Shown: positions 34,324 through 41,525 of the stretch, one piece after another
Numbering within the stretch: the first letter of the stretch is position 1
Layout of the letters: each line of letters opens with the position of its first letter
Source: an uncultured Oscillospiraceae bacterium
GTDB lineage: Bacteria; Bacillota; Clostridia; Oscillospirales; Acutalibacteraceae
NCBI GenBank assembly: GCA_900543795.1
Contig: UQSH01000010.1
Coordinates: 1-45,040, forward strand
DNA: 45,040 nt
Direction of reading: 5' to 3'
Translations under genes and position numbers: made by a program
The notes under the pieces: model-generated
What the model was told of the DNA's origin: nothing
Databases searched by the model: none
What the model saw: the letters and a program-made list of their open reading frames with translations, nothing else

Positions 34324-36375
34324 CTACTCTTGATTGCTTTCAGCAATAATTTTTTGAGAAATATGCTCGGGGCATCTTTCATATCTTGCAAATTCTGCGG
34401 TAAATGAGCCTCTGCCCTGCGTCATCTGGCGAAGCGCAGTTGAGAAGGTTGCCATTTCCGCTTCGGGAACCTCCGCAAGAATTTCCTGCATTCCGTCGCC
34501 CGACGGAGTCATACCCAACACTCTGCCTCGGCGTTTATTAATATCACCGATAACATCGCCCATAACATCATCATTGCAGGACACCTTAACGGTTGAAATC
34601 GGTTCAAGAATAATAGGCATTGCCTTTGAAACGCCCTCTTTGAATGCAAGCGATGCCGCCATTTTAAAGCTCATTTCGCTTGAATCAACAGGATGATAGG
34701 AGCCGTCATAAAGAGTTGCCTTAACGCCTACCATAGGATAGCCTGCAAGAACGCCCTTTTCCATACATTCGTTTAATCCCTTTTCTACCGCAGGGAAGAA
34801 ATTTTTAGGAACGGAGCCGCCTACTATTCTTTCGGCAAATTCAAGCTTTTCACTTGAACACGGCTCAAATTCAATAAACACATCACCGAACTGACCGTGG
34901 CCGCCGCTCTGCTTTTTATGTCTGCCCTGTGCGGAAACCTTAACGGTTATTGTTTCTCTGTAAGCAATCTTCGGTGCGGCAAGATTAACATCAACCGCAA
35001 ATTTTGATTTAAGCTTTGAAACGGCAACATCAATCTGCTGCTCGCCGAGGCCTTTAATTAACTGCTCGTGAGTTTCATTATTAACAACGAATTTTAAGCT
35101 TGGGTCCTCCTCACAAAGCCTTGACAGGCCCGAAGCAATTTTCTCCTCATCGCCCTTTTTAACGGCTTTAACTGCCATAGTATATGTTGGAAGAGGAGTT
35201 GCAACTCCGTCTGCCTTAATAACCTTTGAAGCAGAGCAAAGAGTGTCGCCCGTGTTAAAGCCCGAAAGCTTAACAACAGCGCCTATATCGCCTGCGGTAA
35301 TTTCGCCTGCGTCTATCTGCTTTGCACCGAACATAGTTACGATTTTACCCATACGCTCCTCATTACCCGTTGAAGCGTTATAAGCAACGGTGTTAGCGGT
35401 TATTTTTCCCGAAAGAACCTTAAAGAACGAAAGTTTTCCGATAAAAGGATCGGCAACTGTTTTGAAGCAAACTGCCGCAAGAGGACCGTTTGCATCAGGT
35501 GTTAATTCAACAGGCTCATCATCACAAATAGCATATTCGGATTTAGGTGCAGGGCATGCGGTTGCAACGAAATCAAGAAGCTGATCGCAAGCCTCTCCGC
35601 TTTGGCCGCTGAGAGCAAAAACGGGGATAATAGAGCCGTCTGCAACGCCGATTTTTATTCCCTTGAGCCTATCCTCTGCGGTTAGCTCTTCGCCGGAGAA
35701 ATATTTTTCCATAATATCCTCGTCTGTTCCGGCAACTGCTTCATTGAATACCTCTTTAATTGCGTCGAAGCGAGCCTGATCATCGGGCTTTGCCTCAACC
35801 TCCTGTGCTTTAAAGCCGTTATATGCAAAAGCCTTTCCGCTTATCATATTATAATAGGAAGCAACCTTACCGCCTGTTATAACAGGGATAACCACGGGAC
35901 AAACCATAGTTCCGAACTTTGCAACCATACCGTTAAAGGATTTATAGAAATCGGCTCTTTCATCATCCATTTTTGAAGCAACAAAAATTCTTGACATTCT
36001 TCTTGAGCCTGCATTTTTAAATGCTTTTTCAGCACCAACCGCAAGACCTGAACGGGCTGAAACAACAATTACAGCAGTTTCAGCAGCACGCATACCCTCT
36101 GCACTGCCCTCTGCGAAATCGAAAAGACCGGGGGTGTCTATAATATTAATTTTTTTACCGTTATATTCAGCAGGAGCAACTGCGCTTGAAACGGAGATAT
36201 GCCTTTTCTTTTCCTCGGAATCATAGTCTGTTACGGTTGTTCCGTCTGCTACCTTACCGAGCCTTTCCGTTGCACCTGCAACATTAAGCAGAGCCTCTGC
36301 AAGAGTTGTTTTACCCTTTGAAGCATGACCTGCAAGAACAATATTTCTGATGTTTTCACTTTCATAAGTTTTCAT
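34324..36375 (-). CDS. EF-G-like translational GTPase (FusA2-like)
   Basis: This 683-aa protein has the full five-domain EF-G layout: GTP-binding domain with AGHASKGKTT at 15-24, domain II, and domains III-V with GGHGQFGDVFIEFEP near 475 and RRGRVLGM near 620. It differs from canonical EF-G in the G domain. The G3 motif is DTPGLFDF, so the catalytic His of DTPGHVDF is Leu84, and G4 is SKMD instead of NKMD. It therefore belongs with EF-G-like paralogues whose role in translation is not established. No rpsL/rpsG/tuf genes are adjacent, unlike true fusA. GAGG lies about 13 bases before the ATG, a loose spacing. Confidence 0.85.
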   Translation of the reverse strand: MKTYESENIRNIVLAGHASKGKTTLAEALLNVAGATERLGKVADGTTVTDYDSEEKKRHISVSSAVAPAEYNGKKINIIDTPGLFDFAEGSAEGMRAAETAVIVVSARSGLAVGAEKAFKNAGSRRMSRIFVASKMDDERADFYKSFNGMVAKFGTMVCPVVIPVITGGKVASYYNMISGKAFAYNGFKAQEVEAKPDDQARFDAIKEVFNEAVAGTDEDIMEKYFSGEELTAEDRLKGIKIGVADGSIIPVFALSGQSGEACDQLLDFVATACPAPKSEYAICDDEPVELTPDANGPLAAVCFKTVADPFIGKLSFFKVLSGKITANTVAYNASTGNEERMGKIVTMFGAKQIDAGEITAGDIGAVVKLSGFNTGDTLCSASKVIKADGVATPLPTYTMAVKAVKKGDEEKIASGLSRLCEEDPSLKFVVNNETHEQLIKGLGEQQIDVAVSKLKSKFAVDVNLAAPKIAYRETITVKVSAQGRHKKQSGGHGQFGDVFIEFEPCSSEKLEFAERIVGGSVPKNFFPAVEKGLNECMEKGVLAGYPMVGVKATLYDGSYHPVDSSEMSFKMAASLAFKEGVSKAMPIILEPISTVKVSCNDDVMGDVIGDINKRRGRVLGMTPSGDGMQEILAEVPEAEMATFSTALRQMTQGRGSFTAEFARYERCPEHISQKIIAESNQE

Positions 36376-36395
36376 AATTATTCAATCGCCTCTTT

Positions 36396-36413
36396 CAAAG
36401 CCAAAAGGCTTTG
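36396..36413 (-). other. Short hairpin in the leader of the EF-G-like gene
   Basis: CAAAGCC-AAAA-GGCTTTG is a perfect 7-bp stem with a 4-nt loop just before the ribosome site of the EF-G-like gene. It lacks a U run in the direction of transcription, so a role in translation or RNA stability is more likely than termination. Confidence 0.4.
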
Positions 36414-36435
36414 CCTTTATATATTATTTGTTTAC

Positions 36436-36464
36436 ATTGTATAATAATTTCTAACACTTGTCAA
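36436..36464 (-). promoter_or_regulatory. Promoter of the EF-G-like gene
   Basis: On the minus strand TTGACA (36459-36464), a 17-nt spacer and TACAAT (36436-36441). The leader is about 55 nt. Confidence 0.7.
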
Positions 36465-36602
36465 TTTTTTATGTTAATTTTAACAATAAAAATATGATTT
36501 TTTAACTATTTGCTAAAAATTTAAGATTTTTTTGTTTATTTTACACATATATAATCCTGTTTTTCCTGCACATAAAAAATATATTCTCATAAAATAAAAG
36601 TA
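36465..36602. other. AT-rich spacer, no gene seen
   Basis: This stretch between the two divergent promoters is very AT-rich. I see no open frame, repeat or stem of note. Confidence 0.6.
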
Positions 36603-36631
36603 TTGCAAAATAAAAAAAAGAATATTATAAT
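36603..36631 (+). promoter_or_regulatory. Promoter of the ECF S-component gene
   Basis: TTGCAA (36603-36608), a 17-nt spacer and consensus TATAAT (36626-36631). Transcription should start near 36638, leaving a leader of about 145 nt before the ATG at 36784. Confidence 0.75.
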
Positions 36632-36637
36632 AAACCC

Positions 36638-36783
36638 GCATTGTATCCGCAGAGAAAAATAGCTTTCTCGGGGCCGAGCAATGAATAGTAATCCTAACCT
36701 CATTTCGGATTTCTCTTTATTGCCAATACGCTTTGTGTTTGGCGTTAAGGCTCTTGGAGCAGTAGCAGAAAGGAAAAATTAAT
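36638..36783 (+). promoter_or_regulatory. Structured 5' leader (candidate riboswitch) of the ECF S-component gene
   Basis: Several helices can be drawn by eye. An early hairpin pairs GAGAAA (36652-36657) with TTTCTC (36664-36669). P1 pairs CCGAG (36674-36678) with CTTGG (36753-36757). P2 pairs GCAATGAA (36678-36685) with TTTATTGC (36716-36723) and is capped by AATCC/GGATT (36690-36694, 36707-36711). P3 pairs GCCAA with TTGGC (36722-36743) and continues inward. CTTTCT (36663-36668) could instead pair with AGAAAG (36767-36772), which is the ribosome site, so the early hairpin and site occlusion exclude each other. I could not match it to the TPP, FMN, preQ1, THF or cobalamin classes. Folding was not computed. 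Confidence 0.5.
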
Positions 36784-37353
36784 ATGAACAAAAACACAAA
36801 AAAACTCGTTGGAGTTGCATTGCTTACGGCAATAGTTGTTGTGCTTCAACTGCTTGGCAGCTTCATCAAATTCGGAACATTTTCAATTTCACTTGTTCTT
36901 ATTCCGATAGTAGTCGGCACGGCTCTTTACGGTATCGGTGCAGGTGCATGGCTCGGCCTTGCCTTCAGTGTTACCGTTTTGCTTTCGGGCGACGCTGCAT
37001 TGTTCCTTAACATAAGCGTTATCGGAACAGTACTTACCGTTTTGATTAAAGGCGCAGGCGCAGGCGCACTTTCCGGTGTTGTTTACAAGGCTCTTGAAAG
37101 GTTCAACAAATACGCCGCAACTGTTGTTGCCGCAATTATTTGCCCTGTTGTTAACACAGGAGTATTTCTTATCGGTTGCAGATTTTTCTTCTTTGACGCA
37201 ATTAAGGAAATGGCAGGCGACACAAACCCGATAACCTTTATGTTTGTTGGTCTTGTTGGTCTTAACTTTATTTTTGAGCTTGTTGTTAATATGGTGCTCA
37301 GCCCTGTTATTGTTAGGATTGTAAACATCGGCATAAAAGAAAATAAATTATAA
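36784..37353 (+). CDS. ECF transporter S component (vitamin/micronutrient uptake)
   Basis: This 189-aa membrane protein has six hydrophobic segments. It opens MNKNTKKLVGVALLTAIVVVLQ, in the style of ECF substrate-binding (S) subunits that dock to a shared EcfT/EcfA module. That module is not in the window, so it probably uses a group II arrangement with a shared energising unit. The substrate is not readable; the S family covers folate, pantothenate, riboflavin, queuosine precursors and others. AAAGG lies ten bases before the ATG. The long structured leader suggests ligand control of expression. Confidence 0.85.
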   Translation: MNKNTKKLVGVALLTAIVVVLQLLGSFIKFGTFSISLVLIPIVVGTALYGIGAGAWLGLAFSVTVLLSGDAALFLNISVIGTVLTVLIKGAGAGALSGVVYKALERFNKYAATVVAAIICPVVNTGVFLIGCRFFFFDAIKEMAGDTNPITFMFVGLVGLNFIFELVVNMVLSPVIVRIVNIGIKENKL

Positions 37354-37386
37354 TTAATATTAATAAATAATTCCAAACACAAAAAT

Positions 37387-37412
37387 ACCTCAAAGGCTGA
37401 CACCTTTGAGGT
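37387..37412 (+). terminator. Terminator of the ECF S-component gene
   Basis: Perfect 10-bp stem ACCTCAAAGG / CCTTTGAGGT with loop CTGACA, followed by TGTTTTTTT. Confidence 0.9.
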
Positions 37413-37457
37413 TGTTTTTTTATATTCTATTTTATTCAGAGTATATTCAGAATTTAA

Positions 37458-37535
37458 TTATTTCGAGGTGTTCAAGACGGATAAGGTATCCATAGACAAT
37501 CCTACACCTATTAAAAAAATCTCCGCAAATCCCAT
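37458..37535 (-). pseudogene. 5' remnant of an mntP-like manganese efflux gene
   Basis: A 25-codon frame begins at an ATG with AGGTG five bases upstream and encodes MGFAEIFLIGVGLSMDTLSV, then stops after five unrelated residues. LIGVGLSMD at this position is typical of the first membrane segment of MntP (usually LSMDAFAVS). The rest of the gene is missing; the sequence beyond shows no further MntP-like segment. It lies 48 nt after the zinc-ribbon gene. Recognition is by pattern only. Confidence 0.5.
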
Positions 37536-37583
37536 AATAACACCTGAATAATTAATATGCTTTAAAGGCTGAAAATACACCTG

Positions 37584-37838
37584 TTATTCTTCTTTATCCC
37601 ACGGAGGCTGCTTACCCTGCTTTTTGCATATCTTTTCAATAATATGCGCTTTATCAAGCTTACGGATGAATTCCCAAATCTGCCTAACCTCTTTTTCAGC
37701 ATTCTCTGCATCTGCCTGCAACCGTTCGTTCATTTGATAATACATAAGGTTTACATGACATTCGGGACATTCCTGCTTCATATAAAATCGGCCGAGCCTT
37801 GCACCGCATTTCGGACAAACATTTTTATTATTACTCAT
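37584..37838 (-). CDS. Small zinc-ribbon protein
   Basis: This 84-aa protein starts with a four-Cys zinc ribbon, CPKC near 8 and CPEC near 25, followed by a charged, probably helical region (MNERLQADAENAEKEVRQIW). I do not recognise the family. The open frame extends to 37898 inside the transporter gene, but the ATG at 37838 has GGAGG eight bases before it and starts at the ribbon. It overlaps the transporter stop by 8 nt, so it is cotranscribed with it. Confidence 0.75.
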   Translation of the reverse strand: MSNNKNVCPKCGARLGRFYMKQECPECHVNLMYYQMNERLQADAENAEKEVRQIWEFIRKLDKAHIIEKICKKQGKQPPWDKEE

Positions 37839-39303
37839 TGCCGTTACCTCCGCTAACCTCTTTTGAAAGCTCTTTTCTGCGAATTGCCATATCATCACGG
37901 ATTGTTTGAAGCTTATTGCCTGTTAAATCGTAAAAAAGATAAGGAATGGCGGTAAGAAGGCCGAGTGCATAAGGAATAACAGTAAAGAGCGCCCAAATAT
38001 ACAAATCTGTTTTATCGCCCTTAACCGCAACCTGCTGACCGGAAGCATTTTTAGTAAAGCTTAAACCGATAATCGGCAAAAGTGCAGTTCCGACAGAGGT
38101 TGAAACAGAGCCTGTCAGCTTGCCTACAAAGGTTAAGACGGAAAAGCTGACTCCCTCGTTTCTTTCACCTGTTTTCCATTCCATATAATCAACCGTGTCG
38201 CCAATCATTTCGGTTGGTATAACATTATTAATAGTATCAAAGAAGCTGAAAATAAAGTTTCTCGTCATCAAAAGAATTGAGATAACAACAATATTTGTGT
38301 TATAGAATTTAAGACCTAAAACAAACACAAGAGTGCTGACAACAAAGCGGGTGCATATATTGAGAAGCACAATCTGCCTGTTGTCAAATCTTTTTTTGAG
38401 CTTCGGGATTAGCAAATAAGTTAAAAATCCGAATATGGTTCCCGGCAGATTTATCCAAAGAACCGCAGAGTTCAAATCAAGAACCTCGGAATAATAATAT
38501 GTTTGGAAAACGCCGGCAAGGCCTGCAAGAGTTCCGAGAACATTTCCGAAAATAATAAGCATTAACGGCTTGTTTTTAAACATAACCTTGAAGCCCTCAA
38601 GAACAGACGGCTCCTTTACGCTTTGAACAACTCTTTCCTTTGTTTTATAGCCTGCAAGGGAAAAAAGCGCCATACCTGCCGTTCCTGCAATAATTGCAAG
38701 AATGAGGAAATCCTGCGAAAGCCTTAATTTCCAAACGCCCTTGTTTGAAAAATCCATCATAACAACAAGAATTGTTGTTGAAAGTCCTCCGAGGACACCG
38801 GAAATAAGTCTTGCAGAGGATATTGCCCTTGTTCTGTCTGACGGGCTCGGAGAAATAGCAGTGCTCATTCCCCAGAACGGAACATCGCCGATTGTGTAGA
38901 AAAACTCCCATATAAAATAGGATATGTACATATAAACAATTTTAACCGTTGTTGATTTTGCGTCTGCTAAAATTTCAGGACCTGCAAAAAGCATTATGGT
39001 TGCAACCGAAAGAGGAATAGGAACAAGCATAAGATACGGACGAAGCTTTCCGTATCTTGTTCGTGTTTTATCAATGATGCTTCCCATAAGCGGATCATTG
39101 ATGGTATCCCATATTCCGAGAATAAGAATCATTGTTGCAACTGCTTCCTCGGGAATACCGAAAACCTTTGTAAAAAACAAAGAAAGATAACCGCCGGCAA
39201 CAAGATTATATCCGAAAACCTGACCTGCGTTTGCAAAGCCGTAGGCAAGGTTTTCCTTTACCCCGACATATCTTATATCGGTTTTTGTTTTTGTATTTTC
39301 CAT
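37831..39303 (-). CDS. GPH-family sugar:cation symporter (MFS)
   Basis: This 490-aa protein has about twelve membrane segments. The family motif WDTINDPLMGSIIDKTRTRYGKLRPY near 65-90 marks the glycoside-pentoside-hexuronide:cation symporters, which include melibiose, xyloside and glucuronide carriers. It should import a glycoside with Na+ or H+. The substrate is unknown; GH38 and GH4 enzymes elsewhere in the window are possible users. AGGGGTGA lies a few bases before the ATG. It is coupled to a zinc-ribbon protein downstream. Confidence 0.88.
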   Translation of the reverse strand: MENTKTKTDIRYVGVKENLAYGFANAGQVFGYNLVAGGYLSLFFTKVFGIPEEAVATMILILGIWDTINDPLMGSIIDKTRTRYGKLRPYLMLVPIPLSVATIMLFAGPEILADAKSTTVKIVYMYISYFIWEFFYTIGDVPFWGMSTAISPSPSDRTRAISSARLISGVLGGLSTTILVVMMDFSNKGVWKLRLSQDFLILAIIAGTAGMALFSLAGYKTKERVVQSVKEPSVLEGFKVMFKNKPLMLIIFGNVLGTLAGLAGVFQTYYYSEVLDLNSAVLWINLPGTIFGFLTYLLIPKLKKRFDNRQIVLLNICTRFVVSTLVFVLGLKFYNTNIVVISILLMTRNFIFSFFDTINNVIPTEMIGDTVDYMEWKTGERNEGVSFSVLTFVGKLTGSVSTSVGTALLPIIGLSFTKNASGQQVAVKGDKTDLYIWALFTVIPYALGLLTAIPYLFYDLTGNKLQTIRDDMAIRRKELSKEVSGGNGNE

Positions 39304-39373
39304 AAATTCACCCCTGGGAAATAAATCCTTAATAACAATATTAACACAATCATAATTAAAAGTCTATAAAGAA

Positions 39374-39402
39374 TTGATTAAACGGTTATTATGTGGTAAA
39401 AT
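39374..39402 (+). promoter_or_regulatory. Promoter of the histidine phosphatase gene
   Basis: TTGATT (39374-39379), a 17-nt spacer and TAAAAT (39397-39402), about 30 nt before the ATG. Confidence 0.55.
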
Positions 39403-39432
39403 CAAGATCAATAAAACCGAAAGGCAAGAATT

Positions 39433-40149
39433 ATGAAAATTATTATTTGCAGACACGCCGAGCCGGATTACGAGCACGACAGCTTAACCGAAAAAGGATT
39501 TTTGGAGGCTGAATTGCTTTCAAGAAGAATATCAAGATTGAATGTTAAAAGCTATTATGTATCGCCGCTCGGCAGAGCAAGAAAAACGGCAAAATTTACA
39601 CTTGAAAAGGCAGGAAGAAAAGCCGAAACGCTTGACTGGCTTTGCGAGTTTAAAGGAAAAATCAAAGCCGACGGGGGCATTGTTCAGTGTTGGGACAGAA
39701 AGCCGTCCTACTGGACGAAGCAGGAGGAGTATTATTCTCCTGACGATTGGCTTAATGTTGAGCTGATGAAGAGCCTGAATGTTAAAGAGGAATATAAAAG
39801 AGTGTGCAGCGGATTAGACAGACTTCTTGAAAAGCACGGATACAAAAGGAACGGCAGGCTTTATGAGGCTGAAAATTCAAACCACGACACAATCGTTCTT
39901 TTCTGTCATTTCGGGGTTGAATGTGTTATTTTAAGCCATATTTTAGGCATTTCTCCTATGCCGTTATGGCATAATTTTGTTGCACTTCCCTCCTCTGTTA
40001 CAACGCTTGTTACCGAGGAACGGGAAAAAGGAATTGCATCGTTTAGATGCCTCGGCTTCGGAGATGTTTCACATCTTTATTCTGCCGGAGAGGAGCCGTC
40101 CTTTGCCGCAAGATTCTGCGAATGCTTTGACGACGACACAAGGCATTAA
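39433..40149 (+). CDS. Histidine phosphatase superfamily protein (phosphoglycerate mutase-like)
   Basis: This 238-aa protein carries the branch 1 signature in a variant form: CRHAEPD at 6-12 in place of RHG, SPLGRARKTA near 43 with the second Arg, and the second catalytic His in LFCHFGVE near 158. Members remove phosphate from small metabolites or proteins. The region between (YWTKQEEYYSPDDWLN) is longer than in PhoE-type enzymes and may form the substrate lid. The substrate is not evident. AAAGG lies eight bases before the ATG. It is a single gene whose stop overlaps the convergent ThrE gene by 4 nt. Confidence 0.85.
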   Translation: MKIIICRHAEPDYEHDSLTEKGFLEAELLSRRISRLNVKSYYVSPLGRARKTAKFTLEKAGRKAETLDWLCEFKGKIKADGGIVQCWDRKPSYWTKQEEYYSPDDWLNVELMKSLNVKEEYKRVCSGLDRLLEKHGYKRNGRLYEAENSNHDTIVLFCHFGVECVILSHILGISPMPLWHNFVALPSSVTTLVTEEREKGIASFRCLGFGDVSHLYSAGEEPSFAARFCECFDDDTRH

Positions 40150-40571
40150 GGTCTTTTAATAATTTTTACAATAAGAGAAACGAAAACCGTGCCGAGAGCG
40201 ATACCGAAGCCCGTAAGCACGGTTTCCTTTGCGTAATGAATAAACCTTCCGTAATCAAAGCGAACGAGATAGCTCATCATATAATAAAGGCTTCCGCCGG
40301 GCAAAAGAGGAACTGTTGCAGGGGCAAGAATAACAGCTGCGGGGGCTTTAAGCAATCTGGCAAAAATTTCGCTGTAAACACAAACGGCAGTCATTGCAAA
40401 AAAGGTTGAAAGAAAAATGCCGTATCCCCTATTCATAAGCAAAACGGAAGCAACTGCCGAAACGGCTCCGCCTGCCGTTGCGCAAATAATTTTATTTGAG
40501 GAAATGCCGAGAATGATGCAAAATCCGAATGTTCCGCTAATGCAGGTTAAGATTTCAACCAAAAAGTCCAC
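40146..40571 (-). CDS. Threonine/serine exporter family, ThrE_2-type small subunit
   Basis: This 141-aa protein has four to five hydrophobic segments and the motif LAPATVPLLPGGSLYYMM typical of the short ThrE-like partner. In actinobacteria ThrE is one chain; here it is split into two genes. The start is a GTG at 40571 that overlaps the end of the upstream partner by 17 nt, with only a weak GGGCG before it, so it probably relies on coupling. The exported substrate could be threonine, serine or another small amino acid or dipeptide. Confidence 0.82.
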   Translation of the reverse strand: MDFLVEILTCISGTFGFCIILGISSNKIICATAGGAVSAVASVLLMNRGYGIFLSTFFAMTAVCVYSEIFARLLKAPAAVILAPATVPLLPGGSLYYMMSYLVRFDYGRFIHYAKETVLTGFGIALGTVFVSLIVKIIKRP

Positions 40572-41283
40572 CGCCCGTCAAAATAAGCACCGCAGAATAG
40601 CCGAGCGCAATGGCAAGCGCAGTAAACAACGCCTCTGTCAGTTGAAGTATTCCCGCAACAAGATTTCCGCTCATCAAATCTCTTATTGAAGAGCCTATAC
40701 TCATTCCGGGAATAAAGAGCATAATAATTCCTATCATAATTTTATCGGGACTAACGGATAATCCGAATGTTAGTGGAAGAAAGGCAAGAGCAGCACTTGC
40801 AGTTGCTTCTATAAGCGTTTTCGAAAAAACATTAAGTTCTCTGTTTTTATAGGGAATATTACCGATAAGTATTCCCGAAATTCCAGAAAAAATTGCGTCA
40901 AGCGGTGTTCCGCCGAAATAAATACAAAAGGAGCCGGTTGCAAGAACGGTGCATAAAATTTTGACAATCGGAGAATAATTATAATTAACCGGCTTATCAT
41001 TATAGCTTTCTCGGCAGATTTTCCGGGAAATATTATTTGCCTCTTCGAGTGCGCCGAGATTCATTTCGTTTTTATATATCCGCTTTGCCGAGGAATAGCG
41101 ACGACCGTTAAACACCGCACTTGCGTAAATAAGCGACGGAATAATAAAAACATTAACCTCGCCTGCGCCCGCAAAGGAACAGATTTTATAAACCGTTTCC
41201 TCTGCGCGTGAAATCTCTCCTCCGTTTTCAACAATCTGCGACGCCAAATCAACCGAAGCGTCAAATATTTTTTTCAATATCAC
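40555..41283 (-). CDS. Threonine/serine exporter family, ThrE_1-type subunit
   Basis: This protein of about 242 aa begins with the cytoplasmic hydrolase-like part of ThrE (LASQIVENGGEISRAEETVYKIC), followed by five membrane segments including IMLFIPGMSIGSSIRDLMSGN. It pairs with the small subunit just downstream. There is no ATG near the N-terminus. Either GTG at 41283 or TTG at 41277 is the start; GGTGAG has good spacing only to the TTG, which would give 240 aa. The gene is divergent from the tRNA gene. Confidence 0.82.
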   Translation of the reverse strand: MILKKIFDASVDLASQIVENGGEISRAEETVYKICSFAGAGEVNVFIIPSLIYASAVFNGRRYSSAKRIYKNEMNLGALEEANNISRKICRESYNDKPVNYNYSPIVKILCTVLATGSFCIYFGGTPLDAIFSGISGILIGNIPYKNRELNVFSKTLIEATASAALAFLPLTFGLSVSPDKIMIGIIMLFIPGMSIGSSIRDLMSGNLVAGILQLTEALFTALAIALGYSAVLILTGGGLFG

Positions 41284-41322
41284 TCACCGTAAATATTGTT
41301 TGAAATTTTTTTCAAAAAACAC

Positions 41323-41351
41323 TTGCTTTTTTCTGCTAAATGATATATTAT
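41323..41351 (+). promoter_or_regulatory. Promoter of the initiator tRNA gene
   Basis: TTGCTT (41323-41328), a 17-nt spacer and TATTAT (41346-41351), about 35 nt before the tRNA. Confidence 0.6.
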
Positions 41352-41386
41352 AACTATTGTAATTTCTGCACAGGAAAAAAGAATAT

Positions 41387-41462
41387 CGCGGGGTAGAGCA
41401 GTTGGAAGCTCGTCGGGCTCATAACCCGGAGGTCGCAGGTTCGAGTCCTGCCCCCGCAACCA
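41387..41462 (+). tRNA. tRNA-fMet (CAT anticodon)
   Basis: This 76-nt cloverleaf has an encoded CCA end. The anticodon loop is CTCATAA on a stem of three G-C pairs (GGG/CCC). The first base C cannot pair with A72 (5' CGCGGGG, 3' CCCCGCA). Both traits define initiator tRNA, as opposed to elongator tRNA-Met. The T arm is GCAGG-TTCGAGT-CCTGC. It is transcribed alone. The integrated element begins 48 nt after its 3' end. Confidence 0.96.
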
Positions 41463-41467
41463 TAGGT

Positions 41468-41495
41468 ACAGAGCCAAATTTTCAAATTTGGCTCT
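41468..41495 (+). terminator. Terminator of the tRNA gene
   Basis: Near-perfect inverted repeat ACAGAGCCAAAT / ATTTGGCTCTGT, then TTCTTTTTTTG. It lies between the tRNA and the left end of the element. Confidence 0.85.
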
Positions 41496-41510
41496 GTTCT
41501 TTTTTTGTGT

Positions 41511-41525
41511 TTTTCTACCACTTTA
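41511..41525 (+). repeat. Left direct repeat, candidate attL core
   Basis: TTTTCTACCACTTTA, identical to 44923-44937. Its last three bases are the integrase stop codon. It lies 48 nt past the tRNA and just after the tRNA terminator. Confidence 0.6.

Noticed and set aside
34197..34391. 64-aa minus-strand frame
   Set aside because: It overlaps the 3' end of the EF-G-like gene in another frame and runs through its terminator.
36668..36675. CTCGGGG as the start of a TPP riboswitch
   Set aside because: No CTGAGA or other TPP core word follows.
36740..36760. GCGTTAAG word suggesting a THF riboswitch
   Set aside because: The other conserved words of that class are absent or out of order on both strands, so one 8-mer is not enough.
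41387..41462. tRNA 3' end as the att core of the element
   Set aside because: No second copy of the T arm or acceptor end is seen between 42671 and 45040.
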